NCBI RefSeq assembly: GCF_010015585.1 | Contig: NW_022985077.1 | Coordinates: forward strand, 561,605 to 625,604 | Direction of reading: 5' to 3' | Origin: Eremomyces bilateralis CBS 781.70 | Lineage: Eukaryota; Ascomycota; Dothideomycetes; Eremomycetales; Eremomycetaceae | Length of the DNA stretch: 64,000 nt | In this document: one piece after another, positions 1 to 9,350 of the stretch | Numbering within the stretch: position 1 is the stretch's first letter | Layout of the letters: every line of letters begins with the position of its first letter | Notes under the pieces: model-generated | Seen by the model: the letters and a program-made list of their open reading frames with translations, nothing else | Database searches by the model: none | Told to the model about the DNA's origin: nothing | Made by a program: the position numbers and the translations under genes

Positions 1-1
1 A

Positions 2-238
2 GGCCATCAGGAGATTGCCGCCCTGCTCTTAGACAAGGGAGCAGATATTAATGCCCAGGGCGGCGAGTACGGCGACGCTCTCTATGCCGCTTCATCTGGA
101 GGCCATCAGGAGATTGTCACACTGCTCCAAAGAATTGGCTCTATTACATCTTCAAAGCGGCCCGGCTCTATGGCTCCAAGCATCGCGGCGAAGAAATTAT
201 GTGTCATGCACCCTGAGCCTTCTGATCAAACTCAATAA
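2..238 (+). CDS. Ankyrin-repeat protein, C-terminal end (5' part outside window)
   Basis: The frame is open from the left edge and stops at TAA 236-238, giving 78 residues. Two ankyrin-like units are visible: the first reads GHQEIAALLLDKGADINAQG and the second starts again at GHQEIVTLLQ, each with the typical helix-loop-helix consensus and the DINAQG hairpin. After the second unit the chain becomes Ser/Lys-rich and ends without a further domain. In filamentous fungi such C-terminal ankyrin arrays often belong to NACHT- or HET-type proteins, but the N-terminal part is not in the window, so the full architecture is unknown. It could also be a relic. It sits at the edge of a repeat-rich block with HET and HNH genes, which fits an accessory location. 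Confidence 0.7.
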   Translation, partial: GHQEIAALLLDKGADINAQGGEYGDALYAASSGGHQEIVTLLQRIGSITSSKRPGSMAPSIAAKKLCVMHPEPSDQTQ

Positions 239-1557
239 TCGTTGAGCTCTACTACGGTGTCCACTTTTTGCCCAGCTTTAAACCTCGTCACTCTTCCCAC
301 TTCGCAGATTCTAGGCGTGGCTAGTTAAAGCCATGACAACCTGGGCTGCGGTTTCTATTATGGTATTTCAATATCCTTATAGGGTCTGGGGAGAGCGATT
401 ATTCTATATATCTCTGTTTTGCCACTGACAGTATACTTGGAATAGTGTATATCGATGGGAGGGTGGTTATTATGGGCATCTAGTCGGGAAATGGAGGTGC
501 ATGGAAATAGATTTGTCACCGTGGATCATTCGACCTATTACGGCACTGTAGCTGGATGCACACAACATACACGTAGCCAAAGATATTCTAGATCAAGCTA
601 AAGAAGAGAACAAGAAGGGGAAGTCTTCTTGTTTACATCGAAGAAGGTTGGACTCTGAATCAACCCTTCACCTACCTAGTGAGGCTTGGGCTCAGCCCTA
701 GCCAACCAGGAGTTTCAACCTATAACACGACCTACGACTTACAGCGTTATATTTTTTCTAAATATTGATTGAGTTGGGGTTTGGGGGGCAGGTTTCTTAA
801 GTACGAAATGGAATCGGTGATAGATAACTCTGGATGGTTCTAGAAGAGTTGTCTCATTCTCCACCACACAGGAGTGGGGGGTTGTCTTACGCCTACACGC
901 TAGATTGAATCACACTTTCCAACTTAGCTCGCTCTTTGCTTTTAGGACTCAATCATTCTGAGGCTAAGAGCGGTTCTGCACCCAGGAGAATCCGGTGTGC
1001 TCCAGAAGTAGTTAGGCTTCACCAGCCACAGATCCCAGACTTGGCAATGGAACTAGTAATAACTTGATGCAGGCCAAGGCATGAGCTCTAGGAGCCTCAG
1101 GCTACAAACTGCATTAATACATGAACGATCTCGATTCAGGCCAAAAATCAATGACAGAATCCTCAGGCTATTTGGTCGAGGACCATACCAATTAGGTATA
1201 GCGCGGTTCGTTGCCTCAGGCACGACCATAATGGCCTGAGCTTGCTGAGGTAAAAGGCGACGCGAAGGCAGCATTGCTAGATTCAGGTGGAAAGTGATGT
1301 ACTGATAGATTTCGTATTAAAAACATAATAACGTACTCCACAAGAGAGTGGTCAATACAATCGAGCTGTCAAACCTAACCACGAAACTCCCGTGAGCCAG
1401 GACATGGAGTTGAAAAAACATGTCCTCTAAGTCGTCCAGTTACTACAGATTAGTGTTTTTCTATCGGAATTTCATATAATTAGGGCGTTGTAGAGATATC
1501 TGTAATTGAAGTGGTTTGGTTTGGCTGGGGCTGACTGCTCGCTTGTGGAGTACGATA
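239..1557. other. Gene-free stretch
   Basis: No coding region, RNA gene or repeat could be recognised in these 1.3 kb. Only short frames with no familiar motif occur. It separates the ankyrin gene end from the pogo-type element. Confidence 0.5.
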
Positions 1558-1559
1558 TA

Positions 1560-2084
1560 CAGTAGAATCCCGATATAACGATAGGATACCAGCCACCCTT
1601 TTTCTATCGTTATATCGAAATATCGTTCAAACGATGATTACAGCAGCCAACTATCTAATCTACTTTGGGTATAGCTTGATGTGAGGTCGAGCTGAAGCTG
1701 ACGCTCCAATCGATTGAGACATCGAATATCACCTTATGTTGAAGTCTCGCTATGTTTTTGATAGTATTGTAGAGCCCGTAAAGCCTTGCGAGCCTTTTGC
1801 TTTGATGGAATTGGAGATAATGGTATCTCCTCCTCCTCCTCCTCCTCCTCCTCCCCCTCTGTCCTAATAGCCTGCGTGATAATAGCTTGCAGCGAAACCT
1901 CCTCTGCAAGTCAGAGATACCCTTACGAGGCATCGTGTATAACGATATTGGTGGGGAAAGGTTAACGATTAATCGAATATCGGGATCAGGGGAAATTTGT
2001 ATGAGGAAAAATCGGAATGGCATATTTGTATCGCTATATCGGGATTATCGCTATTCCGGGAATCGCCATAACGAGATTCTACTG
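1560..2084 (-). mobile_element. Deleted pogo/Fot1-type (Tc1/mariner superfamily) element, MITE-like
   Basis: The left end starts CAGTAGAATCCCGATATAAC and the right end, read on the other strand, starts CAGTAGAATCTCGTTATGGC: about 20 bp of imperfect terminal inverted repeat. Both ends are flanked by TA (1558-1559 and 2085-2086), the target duplication of this superfamily, and the flanking GATA/TATC is itself symmetric. Inside, on the minus strand, about 1893 to 1734 encodes a transposase C-terminal tail with a run of eight Glu followed by IPLSPIPSKQKARKALRALQ and a stop. An acidic run followed by an IPP-like segment is typical of the end of fungal pogo/Tigger DDE transposases. The catalytic DDE core is missing, so the copy is a non-autonomous internal deletion derivative of about 525 bp. 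Confidence 0.8.
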
Positions 2085-2221
2085 TATATCTAACTTATAG
2101 TTACAATTAATAGAATGCTAAAAAATCTTGTTGATTAAATTCGTTTGTTTCCCTTGGGAGACTTGGAGGTTTAGACCTCAGTTTTGGGATCTGTTTAGTT
2201 TTTTTTTTGGCATAGAGCGTG

Positions 2222-3306
2222 TTAAGCTTTCTTAGCTCGGTGAAATAACTCCACTTGAGCACCAAGGCGGCCAAATAGCTCAGACTCCATTCTCGCCGCT
2301 GCCCTTGGACCGTGGAGTATATCACCAACAATATCAGAACCAGGCGGGAAGTCATGCTCAAAGATCGGCTCTCCAGCACCCCTCATATTGGCTAAAACTG
2401 CCTGCCTAAAGTGCCAGCGTAAAACAGAATCAAGAGGTGCATCAGGACGAGCAAAATACCCTGGATCAAGGTGATGGCTACCAATGCCTCGCGCGTTAGG
2501 CCTGAAGGCCATGACCTTGTAATTGTCCTGCGATAACACTTTAGCCACAATTTCCATAAATAGGTATTAAACGTACGTCTGGGTTGATTGAAATGAAGTA
2601 GTTATCAAAAAGCTGGTGCATGACGGAATCAAGCAAGATTCCATTCTGAACCGAGTTGATAGTGCCTCCACGAGGCGGCTCAATCGAAACCCATCGACCG
2701 TAATCATTGTTAATCCAATGACTTTCGTAGGCTAATGGGAAAATATGCGAGGCTTCGAAGCCGTCCCAGATATCAATTCCGCCAAGTGTGATGATGTTTA
2801 GCCCGGATATAACGCATTTACGATCTCGCGAACGGACGGACTCGCAGAAACTCGCGACACGAGTTCCGGTAGCATGAGAAATCGTTCGGACGAGGAATGC
2901 TTCATCGGTCACATTAAACGACCCTGCCCACATGTTAGCACTACAACTATACGTCAAGAGATGACTACAACAACTAACCAGCCGAAACAATAAAGTATTT
3001 CCCAGGTTGAAGAGGACCGTCATCTTTTTCGACTTTTGTTCCTCCCTCATATTGTAGACTAAAGGTGTTTGTGAATATGACAAGAATCTCCACCATTAAG
3101 TAGAGGTTGGCATTTGTAACTCCGGGAGTAAGAACCAGGCCACCAAGTGCGACATTAGTGTTGTTGGCGTCATGAATATGGACATCGCGTCCAACTGAAC
3201 GGTCGAGTCGAGGCATAGAACTTTGTGACGAAATCGGAGGGCCAGAGTTGGCAGAGCGAGAGCCTAGCGACCTGGGAGACGACGACGACGGCGACATGAT
3301 GGACAT
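2222..3306 (-). CDS. HNH endonuclease-domain protein, copy A (3 exons)
   Basis: Predicted CDS is complement(2222-2527, 2577-2923, 2979-3306), about 326 residues; an alternative start three codons downstream is at 3297. Introns of 49 and 55 bp have GT..AG ends. Exon 1 carries an N-terminal domain with the signature LGGLVLTPGVTNANLY. Exon 2 has the HNH core: ASHIFPLA supplies the first His, INSVQNGILL the Asn, and MHQLFDNYFISIN the last His. Exon 3 ends with a conserved block around RWHFRQAVLANMRGAGEP. This arrangement matches the fungal HNH_2-type nuclease family of unknown biological role. It is paralogous to copy B at 4158-5217, divergently placed, with the same two intron positions. DNA cleavage is known for HNH folds; activity of this protein is not shown. 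Confidence 0.8.
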
Positions 3307-4157
3307 TTGGGGTGTGAAGTTTACGTGAGGGTACGAGATAGTAGGCGCAGGCTTGCAGCGAGCAGAGATGGAGGATGGAAATGTAGGTGCGATCGAGCAA
3401 TGACGTTGCAGGTACAAGAACCGAGAATCTGCCGGTTCAACTTCTGTGGTAACTTTTACTAATTACTAGGCGTTTTGGTGAAGAAGAATCGCACTCACGT
3501 GACGCACGTGACCAACATACTTCTGGAATGCTTGAGTATTGCGCGTGCCAAGAAGGATCCTGATCTGGCTCCTTCACAAAATCAAAGACTGCAGATTTCT
3601 GCGGTCCTTGATGCTAGATCGACCCGAATAAAGGCAGATGAGATCAACCTAGGCGAACATACCCAGCAAGTTCTCCTGTGGGTTAAACCCCCTTACCAAC
3701 CCAGCTCCATTCCCTTTGCGCAATATTACGATTTGCCGCCAGACAAGAGTAGAAGAATAATAAAAGCATATCAGTTTCTCGGGGCATTCCTTATATATAA
3801 GAGGCAAGAACTTGTGGCCGGGTTAAACTGGCCGTCGTCCTAAACAGGCCTTTCACCTAAATGGGCTCCTCATCCCATGCTGACCGAGCCCAATCACAGA
3901 TCACTTTGGTTGAGTAGTCTGCACCTAACCTCTTCTGGTTTAGTCACCGGTCCCTACCAAGATCCTAGGTATTGGCTAGCCTTAATTGGTTAGCGCAGCT
4001 TCGCTGATCACGACCAACATCTATCCTCCGAACCATCATACTTTCCATCAGCTCAGAAACATCTTGTAAGTACTTGCTAAACTGCAAGCCTGCACCTGAC
4101 GCCTACTGTCTACCCTCTACTCGTCCTTATGCATCCTCTGCAACTCAATATTCCACC
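3307..4157. promoter_or_regulatory. Shared upstream region of the divergent HNH pair
   Basis: These 851 bp lie between the two divergent HNH genes and must hold both promoters. They also contain a HET-gene relic (about 3551-3665). No clear TATA box or operator is recognised. A 122-codon plus-strand frame at 3475-3843 shows no familiar domain and overlaps the relic. Confidence 0.4.
3551..3665 (-). pseudogene. HET-domain gene relic (short fragment)
   Basis: On the minus strand this piece reads VDLICLYSGRSSIKDRR, which aligns residue by residue with IDTCCIYSGQPSIKEPR of the longer HET relic near 9080. At DNA level about 80 bp of 3551-3632 match 8995-9078 with roughly 80 percent identity by eye. 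No start or open frame of useful length remains, so this is a decayed duplicate of part of a HET gene and not a working gene. Confidence 0.55.
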
Positions 4158-5217
4158 ATGTCGTCCTCGCCGTCCCCGAAAACGTCAGCTTCTCCCTCCG
4201 CCCTCAATCTTCTGAATCAGCAGCAAAGATGCACTATGCATCCAATCAATCGCTCAGCTGGGCGAACTGTCCATATCTACAATACCAATGACCCTGATAC
4301 CGTGCTCGGTGGTCTGGTACTCACTCCTGGCGTTACAAACTCCAACTTCTACGCTATGGTGAAGATTCTGTTCATATTTTCAGGCCCGTTCTACCTACGA
4401 GTGGAGAACGGAGCAAGGATTGAGAAGGATGATAACCCGCTTCGTCCTGGAAGGTATCATATTATTTCCGACGGTCAGTTTGGCAACACTTCATTTCTTG
4501 ATGAAGTAACATAGTTAATTTGTTAGCAGCTTCTTTTGATGTCAATAACGAGCCATGGCTCGTCCGAACGATCAGCTGTGCTTCTGGATCTCGTGCCGCC
4601 GCCTTTACCGAAGCCGTTCGTTCTCGAGATCGTCGATGTATTATTTCTGGGGCCAATGTGTATACATTTGATGGCGTTGATTTCTGGAACGGCTTTGAAG
4701 CGGCGCATGTTTTTCCGCTAGCCTATGAAGGCTACTGGGTCGAGCGCGGCTACGGCAGGTGGATTACAATGCAACCAACAATAGGAGGATCTATCAACTC
4801 AGTGCAAAACGGAATGTTGCTTGCTTCTGATATACACCAACTCTTTGATGCTTATGACTTCTCGATCAACCCAGATGTATGTTTCTCTCATCTAATATTA
4901 GAGATTCTGGCTAATTTCTATCTTAGGACAACTATAAAGTTGTGGTCTTCAGACCTAACTCAAGAGTTGTTGGTGACCAACATCTCGATCCAACGTATTT
5001 TTCTCGCCCAGATGCACCCGTCGATTCACTTCTACGATGGCACTACAGACAGGCCGTCTTGGCCAACATGAGGGGTGCTGGGGAGCCGGTCTTTGAACAT
5101 GACTTTCCACCTGGCTCAGACATTGTTGGCGTCATACTCCATGGCCCGAAAGCTGCTGAAAGGATGGAATTCGAACTGTTTAGCCGCTTCGGTGCTCAAA
5201 TGGAGTTGTTCTCGTAG
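4158..5217 (+). CDS. HNH endonuclease-domain protein, copy B (3 exons)
   Basis: Predicted CDS is 4158-4473, 4530-4876, 4927-5217, giving 317 residues. The start at ATG 4158 was chosen because its MSSSPSP opening matches copy A; an upstream in-frame ATG is at 4074. The N-terminal domain contains NDPDTVLGGLVLTPGVTN. The HNH core is AAHVFPLA (His), INSVQNGMLL (Asn) and IHQLFDAYDFSIN (His), followed by the RWHYRQAVLANMRGAGEP block. Exon 2 can begin at 4527 or 4530 because the acceptor is TAGCAG, adding or omitting one Ala. Introns are 53/56 bp and 50 bp. It looks intact. It is divergent to copy A, and a third broken copy follows at 5359. Biological role is unknown; a nuclease function is inferred from the fold. 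Confidence 0.85.
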
Positions 5218-5358
5218 TCAAGCAAACATGAGTGTTTGTTCTAAGATAGAGAGAATCGAAAGTCTCAAACATGTCCACATCCCCAGGACGTCAACCCTTC
5301 CTGCGCCTCACCATCTAACCCGCTCCAACCTTCCGAGTCCGTAGCAAAGTTCTATCAT

Positions 5359-5523
5359 GGTACGCACAGCCGCTTATTCGACTGGCTTGGCCATATCTTC
5401 GATGTCAACGACCCTGATACCGGGTATGGTGGTCTAATCTTCACTCCGGGCTCTATAAATCCCAATTTCTTCTTAAAGGGAGAAGATTTCATATATCTCT
5501 TCAAGGTTCTTCTATATAAATGA
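5359..5523 (+). pseudogene. HNH gene relic, third copy (N-terminal domain only)
   Basis: The frame from 5359 reads SRLFDWLGHIFDVNDPDTG and then GGLIFTPGSINPNFF, clearly the same segment as NDPDTVLGGLVLTPGVTNSNFY of copy B. It ends in TGA at 5521-5523 after about 54 codons, without the HNH core. It follows copy B in the same orientation, so it is probably a tandem duplication remnant. It has no convincing start codon of its own. Confidence 0.7.
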
Positions 5524-6060
5524 TGATAGAATGGGGTTGTGCAATAGCGGCGGCCCGCTGGCTAGTCGCACGTGGCCTACTGCTACAGTTCCAGTTCGCT
5601 AGCAAGATCGAAGAAGAGGGCCGTTCAGGATTCGCGCCGTTCCAAGGGATTAGGGAAGAATAGGAGGAGAATGAGAGGAATGGGGTATGGCTGTGTAACG
5701 GAGGCGGTTCGCAAGATATCCGCGAGAGCGGAAGCAGTGGTTCCCAGCAGTGAACAACAATTGAAGATAAAAATAGGTCTGTGGTGCATAAAGGCAACCT
5801 TTCTGTCACCGCCACAGGCCTGGAACCATAACAGGTATAGTTTCTTAATAAGACACGTTTCGATCCAACACCTAGTGTCCTCACAAGTCACAACCATCCT
5901 GCCGCGCTATGTTGAATCTTGCCGCGCTTCACACTTCCATACTCCACGACCGCTATATTTGTGTGAGCTTCGTATATACGCCTAGGTCGCTTAGCATCCA
6001 CGACTGCTTACTTTTTCAGATGCTCAATCGGTGTGATCTGCCGAGGATTAGTATAGATAC
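5524..6060. other. Gene-free stretch
   Basis: Short overlapping frames occur on both strands but none has a recognisable motif or good codon bias. Nothing else is seen here. Confidence 0.4.
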
Positions 6061-6365
6061 ACAGAAGGCTATAATTAAACCGCACCTTTATACTTATGGT
6101 CACAGTTTTCACAAGCCTTCCCACTTTCACCTATATGAGCCTGGCAGGTGCAGCCTTGGATGAAGCATTGTCCTCCACCAAAATTGACCAGCTGGGGTCG
6201 GTCTCCTGACGCCATATGAATCTCGTATGTTGTGTGTTGAAGGGGTATATTCTAAGAGTAATGCTTAGACAAGAGTACGGTAATAGAGTAGAGGCGTACA
6301 GAATGTAAAGGATAGTACTCATAGCAGTATATATACATTAGAAAGTTAACCGTCGTTTTCCGAAA

Positions 6366-6378
6366 CGCGCGTAGATAT
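6366..6378. repeat. Target-site duplication of the nested LINE, left copy
   Basis: CGCGCGTAGATAT is identical to the sequence at 7235-7247. It marks the 3' side of the minus-strand LINE. Confidence 0.8.
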
Positions 6379-7234
6379 AATAATAAGAATCAATTTAACG
6401 TACTATCTGGATCCCTTTCGGGTCTATGAGCACGGCATTCTATCTGGTCTGACGCGGGCAAAAGTTTCCCCGTAGTCCTGAGGCTGCGGGTACATAAAAC
6501 CCCGCCTCCTCCCTTTAGTAGACTATCTCAAACGTTTATCATCTATCCGTACGAGTCGGTGTTTCCGCCTACGCGGAGAGCTTATTCTGGCACGTCGTGG
6601 AGGAGCTGGAACGGTTTCCAGTCCTCTATTACCTCCTCCTCAACTTCCTTGGCCACCCGGTATTGCTCTAGGCCTCCCGCATCGATCAGCCACCTTGCTG
6701 CGTGGCGCACCTTGTCCCTGTCATGCAATATCCTCTTAAAGTCCGTTGTTCCAGCTCGTTGGAGGAGCGCGATCCTCTGGTCGGTCCGCTGCGGGCAAAA
6801 TGCAAGGAGATGGTAGAGAGACTGTCGGGGGGCACCGCACTCACACGCTGGGTGGATTCCAGGGACACCAATTTTTGCGAGCCATCCTTTAACCCCAACT
6901 ACCTCAGTCCGTAGTGCCATGAGCGCCGAGGCCTCGTGTTTCTGAAGGCCGTCGTACCGGTTAAGGCACTGGGTTTCCCACGGGTCCTTCCATGTCCTTG
7001 CTCTCCTTCCTGGTCTGGCCGCTTCGGCTTGCCATCTCTCCCTCCATTTCGCTCGATACTCGTCCTGGATCAACCGGTGCGGGCCTTTTCGCTGTTGTGT
7101 CTGCTATCCCCTAACTGGTTCGGGCCGGGAATTAGTTGATTATAATTGAATGAAGTGGGAAGAATCGATTACGATCATAATCTCAGCTAATTTCCAAGTT
7201 GTGGGCTGTTTTGCAGAAAAATGTTCAGCCGTTC
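6379..7234 (-). mobile_element. 5'-truncated Tad-like LINE, nested in the piggyBac relic
   Basis: The 13-bp sequence CGCGCGTAGATAT occurs exactly at 6366-6378 and again at 7235-7247, the two edges of this segment, and is read as a target-site duplication. Between them the minus strand encodes the end of a fungal LINE ORF2 (7073-6582): ALMALRTEVVGVKGWLAKIG, then CECGAPRQSLYHLLAFC, a C-x-C-x7-H-x4-C motif found after the RNase H domain in Tad-type elements. The 3' end, at the low-coordinate side, finishes in TTATTATTA, a short simple-repeat tail. The reverse transcriptase and endonuclease are absent, as expected for a 5'-truncated copy. Length is about 856 bp. Confidence 0.8.
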
Positions 7235-7247
7235 CGCGCGTAGATAT
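7235..7247. repeat. Target-site duplication of the nested LINE, right copy
   Basis: CGCGCGTAGATAT is identical to 6366-6378. On the minus strand it lies within the piggyBac reading frame shortly after LRSYYATQ, which shows that the LINE landed in the transposase gene. Confidence 0.8.
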
Positions 7248-7270
7248 TGTGTCGCATAATAAGAACGTAG

Positions 7271-8002
7271 CTAATCAGCGATATCGACGCCGCCCATGAA
7301 ATGGTTATAGTCGTCAATAAAGATAGGAATAGGAAGCTCTTTTCGTACGTCGTTTCCAAAGACCTTACGCACAAGGGGTCCATTGGTAGACGTAATCGCA
7401 GGGCGTCGTCGGTCTCGTATAATTGTCTGTTCTTCACCGGCCCTGTGGACTGTGGAGCAGGCTAAAACAGTATTGTTATCTTGCCACGCAAAGCAGAGAA
7501 TGCCTGGGTCAAGTAGATCCTCCTCTTCCTCCTCCTCCTGCTGCTGCTGTGTACTTTGAGACGGCTTACACGACGTCTCCCTTTTAATCTTCTTCCGCGC
7601 GACAATAGCAGCAGTTGTGCTCCATTGTAGATGCTTTGAGCAATGCTCTATTAGCTCGACTAGGAGTTGAGGAAGCTCAGGGTGCCTTCGCGTCGTACCA
7701 CAGGCTCCAATTCCAACCTCACGCAGCCTGCGAAGAATAGGTATCCCAGTAAAGAGACTGTCCATGTAGATAATATGAGGAACACCCTCTGGGAGCGACT
7801 TGGCGAGCCGTAGTACTAGTGACTCGGTCATAGTAAGATCTTTCTGCTTAACTATTTCACCGTAGCTCTCTGTTTTCGACGACCAGGTGAAAAAGTAGGT
7901 ATATCCAGCCTCGCAGAGCGCGAAGATCTTATAGCCTTCTTTAATTGGCTTGTATGGGGCCTTGAATGTATGCTTACTTCGGCCAAAGAACCTAACCATC
8001 AT
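7271..8002 (-). pseudogene. piggyBac transposase, longest surviving open segment
   Basis: This is the 243-codon open core of the decayed element above. Its first Met is internal: family similarity extends upstream as HFTWASKNRR and LPYPFDEMMV. It keeps the second and third acidic residues expected for the catalytic triad (YMD and GGVD). It also carries a Gln/Glu run of about eleven residues between the two acidic motifs. The stop at 7268-7270 replaces the conserved Gln of DQLRSYY. It is very unlikely to make an active enzyme. Confidence 0.75.
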
Positions 8003-8433
8003 CTCGTCGAAGGGATACGGTAGGGGAGCGCCGTCACGGCGGTTTTTCGACGCCCAAGTGAAATGACGGCTGCCGCTGCGTTTCAGCCTTTCATCGCTCT
8101 TTCTTTCCCTTACTTTGATGAATGAAAGAACACGTACCTCTTGCCTAATATCAAAAAGCTAGGATGCAGAGAACGAGCGAGTTCCACGGCGCGATCGATG
8201 GCCACATTGTCATTCCAGCTCCGCATAGCAGGCCAGGCGGGAGGACGAACTTCAACTTCGGTTATCCGCCAAGATAAGGTGGATACGCTCCCTAGTTAGG
8301 AGTTTTAGCTAACTAAATAGTCCCTCCGATTCATCGTTATGGCAGGGATAGATGTAGATCCCCACATGGCTCTTGAAGATACGAAGCGTAAACCATTATC
8401 TTTCAGGGAACAAATATCTCTGGGTCGACAATC

Positions 8434-8661
8434 TTATATGCTACAAGTATCAATCCAAACCCAATCGTATCCATCTCCTACTGCTTGGTCACAAGCCCCT
8501 CTCAATTTGGCGAAACCTTCTCGTGTATAGGCAAGCCCGGTCTTGAAATCATCCAAGGTTACCTCCTGGCCTCTCGATGTATGGAAAAGAATGGCGTATT
8601 CGGGGATATCTTGTCCATTAAATTCCTGCAAAGTGAGTTTTCGGGTGTGAAGAAGTCGCAT
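8434..8661 (-). pseudogene. HET-domain gene relic (N-terminal part of the HET domain)
   Basis: The 75-codon frame starts MRLLHTRKLTLQEF and runs through DIPEYAILFHT to GYDWVWIDTCSI, the ordered landmarks of the first half of a HET domain (MRLL-N/H start, YA-I-L-S-HTW, W-IDTCCI). The HTW motif has become HTS and the frame stops directly after WIDTCSI. The remaining two thirds of a HET domain and any C-terminal region are missing downstream. HET proteins control vegetative incompatibility in filamentous ascomycetes; this copy is not expected to work. Confidence 0.75.
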
Positions 8662-8994
8662 TTTCTCTTTATCGGTTCGGTTCAGTTCATAGAGCTATAA
8701 ACAAAGGAAGGATCTCGGCCCAAAGGGACCAAGGCTCGCAGATGTTATCAAATCCAGAATGTAAGCAAGGCTAGCAAAGGCTTTGGAAATTGGACGGTGT
8801 GTCGAGGACCAAGTCTGGTGATGCTTGCGCAGTTTCGAAGCCGGGAATAGGCGGTCGTATCGATTCGAAAACATGCAAGGCGACGCAAGGGACAGCAATT
8901 CATTCGGTGGAAAACCGTATTAACTGATTGCTACAGAGTACTGCACCCCAAGAATATATTATTAAATACCGGCCAAAATATTTTCCGTGTTCCG
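8662..8994. other. Gene-free stretch between two HET relics
   Basis: No recognisable coding or repeat signal. A 67-codon minus-strand frame at 8695-8898 has no similarity to HET proteins that I can see. Confidence 0.35.
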
Positions 8995-9350
8995 GAGTCC
9001 TGGGCTGGCTGGCTCCTTGGGAAAAAATTAAAGACCGCAGGTTTTCGAGGTTCTTTGATGCTAGGTTGACCCGAATAGATGCAACAAGTGTCTATCCACG
9101 TCCACGTATATCCAAGCTCTTTGACACCCTCGCAGCATTTCTTGATCTTTTCCAAGCCTGGTTTTGTTTGAATTGCATCAATCTTCCTTTGTGACACGGG
9201 TTCTCCGTCTCGGAAGTCCGTGAGAGACACCATCTCCTAGTAACTCACTTCCTCCTTGTCCCGCCATATGTGCGATAGGGTGACGTAGTCTGGTATGCTG
9301 GACCCTTCGAATAGTTCGAAGTCGAGCATGTCGACATTTAGGAGACGCAT
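8995..9350 (-). pseudogene. HET-domain gene relic, second copy with RIP-like stop
   Basis: From ATG 9350-9348 the minus strand reads MRLLNVDMLDFELFEGSS, IPDYVTLSHIW and EEVSY, then TAG, then EMVSLTDFRDG and on to GYTWTWIDTCCI at about 9078. In intact HET genes the stop position is a Gln codon (SYQEM), so a CAG-to-TAG change in a CpA context has broken the frame. After WIDTCCI the sequence continues as YSGQPSIKEPRKP, which is not HET-like but is shared with the fragment at 3551-3632. The rest of the domain is absent. It differs clearly from the relic at 8434-8661, so the two are separate family members. Confidence 0.75.

Larger units (their letters stand above)
6065..8255 (-). mobile_element. 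Decayed piggyBac-type DNA transposon with a LINE inserted in it
   Basis: On the minus strand, about 8080 to 7262 encodes the core of a piggyBac (DDE_Tnp_1_7) transposase: FDEMMVRFFGRSKHTFKAP, then GYKIFALCEAGYTYFFTW, IIYMDSLFTGIPILRRL with the central Asp, IGACGTTRR, and MGGVDIAD with the last Asp. Just after VDIAD the frame meets TAG where QLRSYY is expected (CAG to TAG, a CpA-to-TpA change). The reading continues as LRSYYATQ up to the insertion point of the nested LINE and resumes beyond it, ending near 6065 in a Cys-rich segment (CFIQGCTCQAHIGESGKAC) that could be the C-terminal zinc-binding tail. The N-terminal part upstream of 8080 is frameshifted. TTAA target sites and terminal repeats were not identified, so the limits are approximate. 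Confidence 0.7.

Noticed and set aside
1655-2023. 122-codon minus-strand frame in the pogo-type element
   Set aside because: The Arg run is the out-of-frame reading of the Glu run of the real transposase tail, and part of it reads through the terminal repeat.
3475-3843. 122-codon plus-strand frame between the HNH genes
   Set aside because: It overlaps the HET relic on the other strand and has no recognisable domain.
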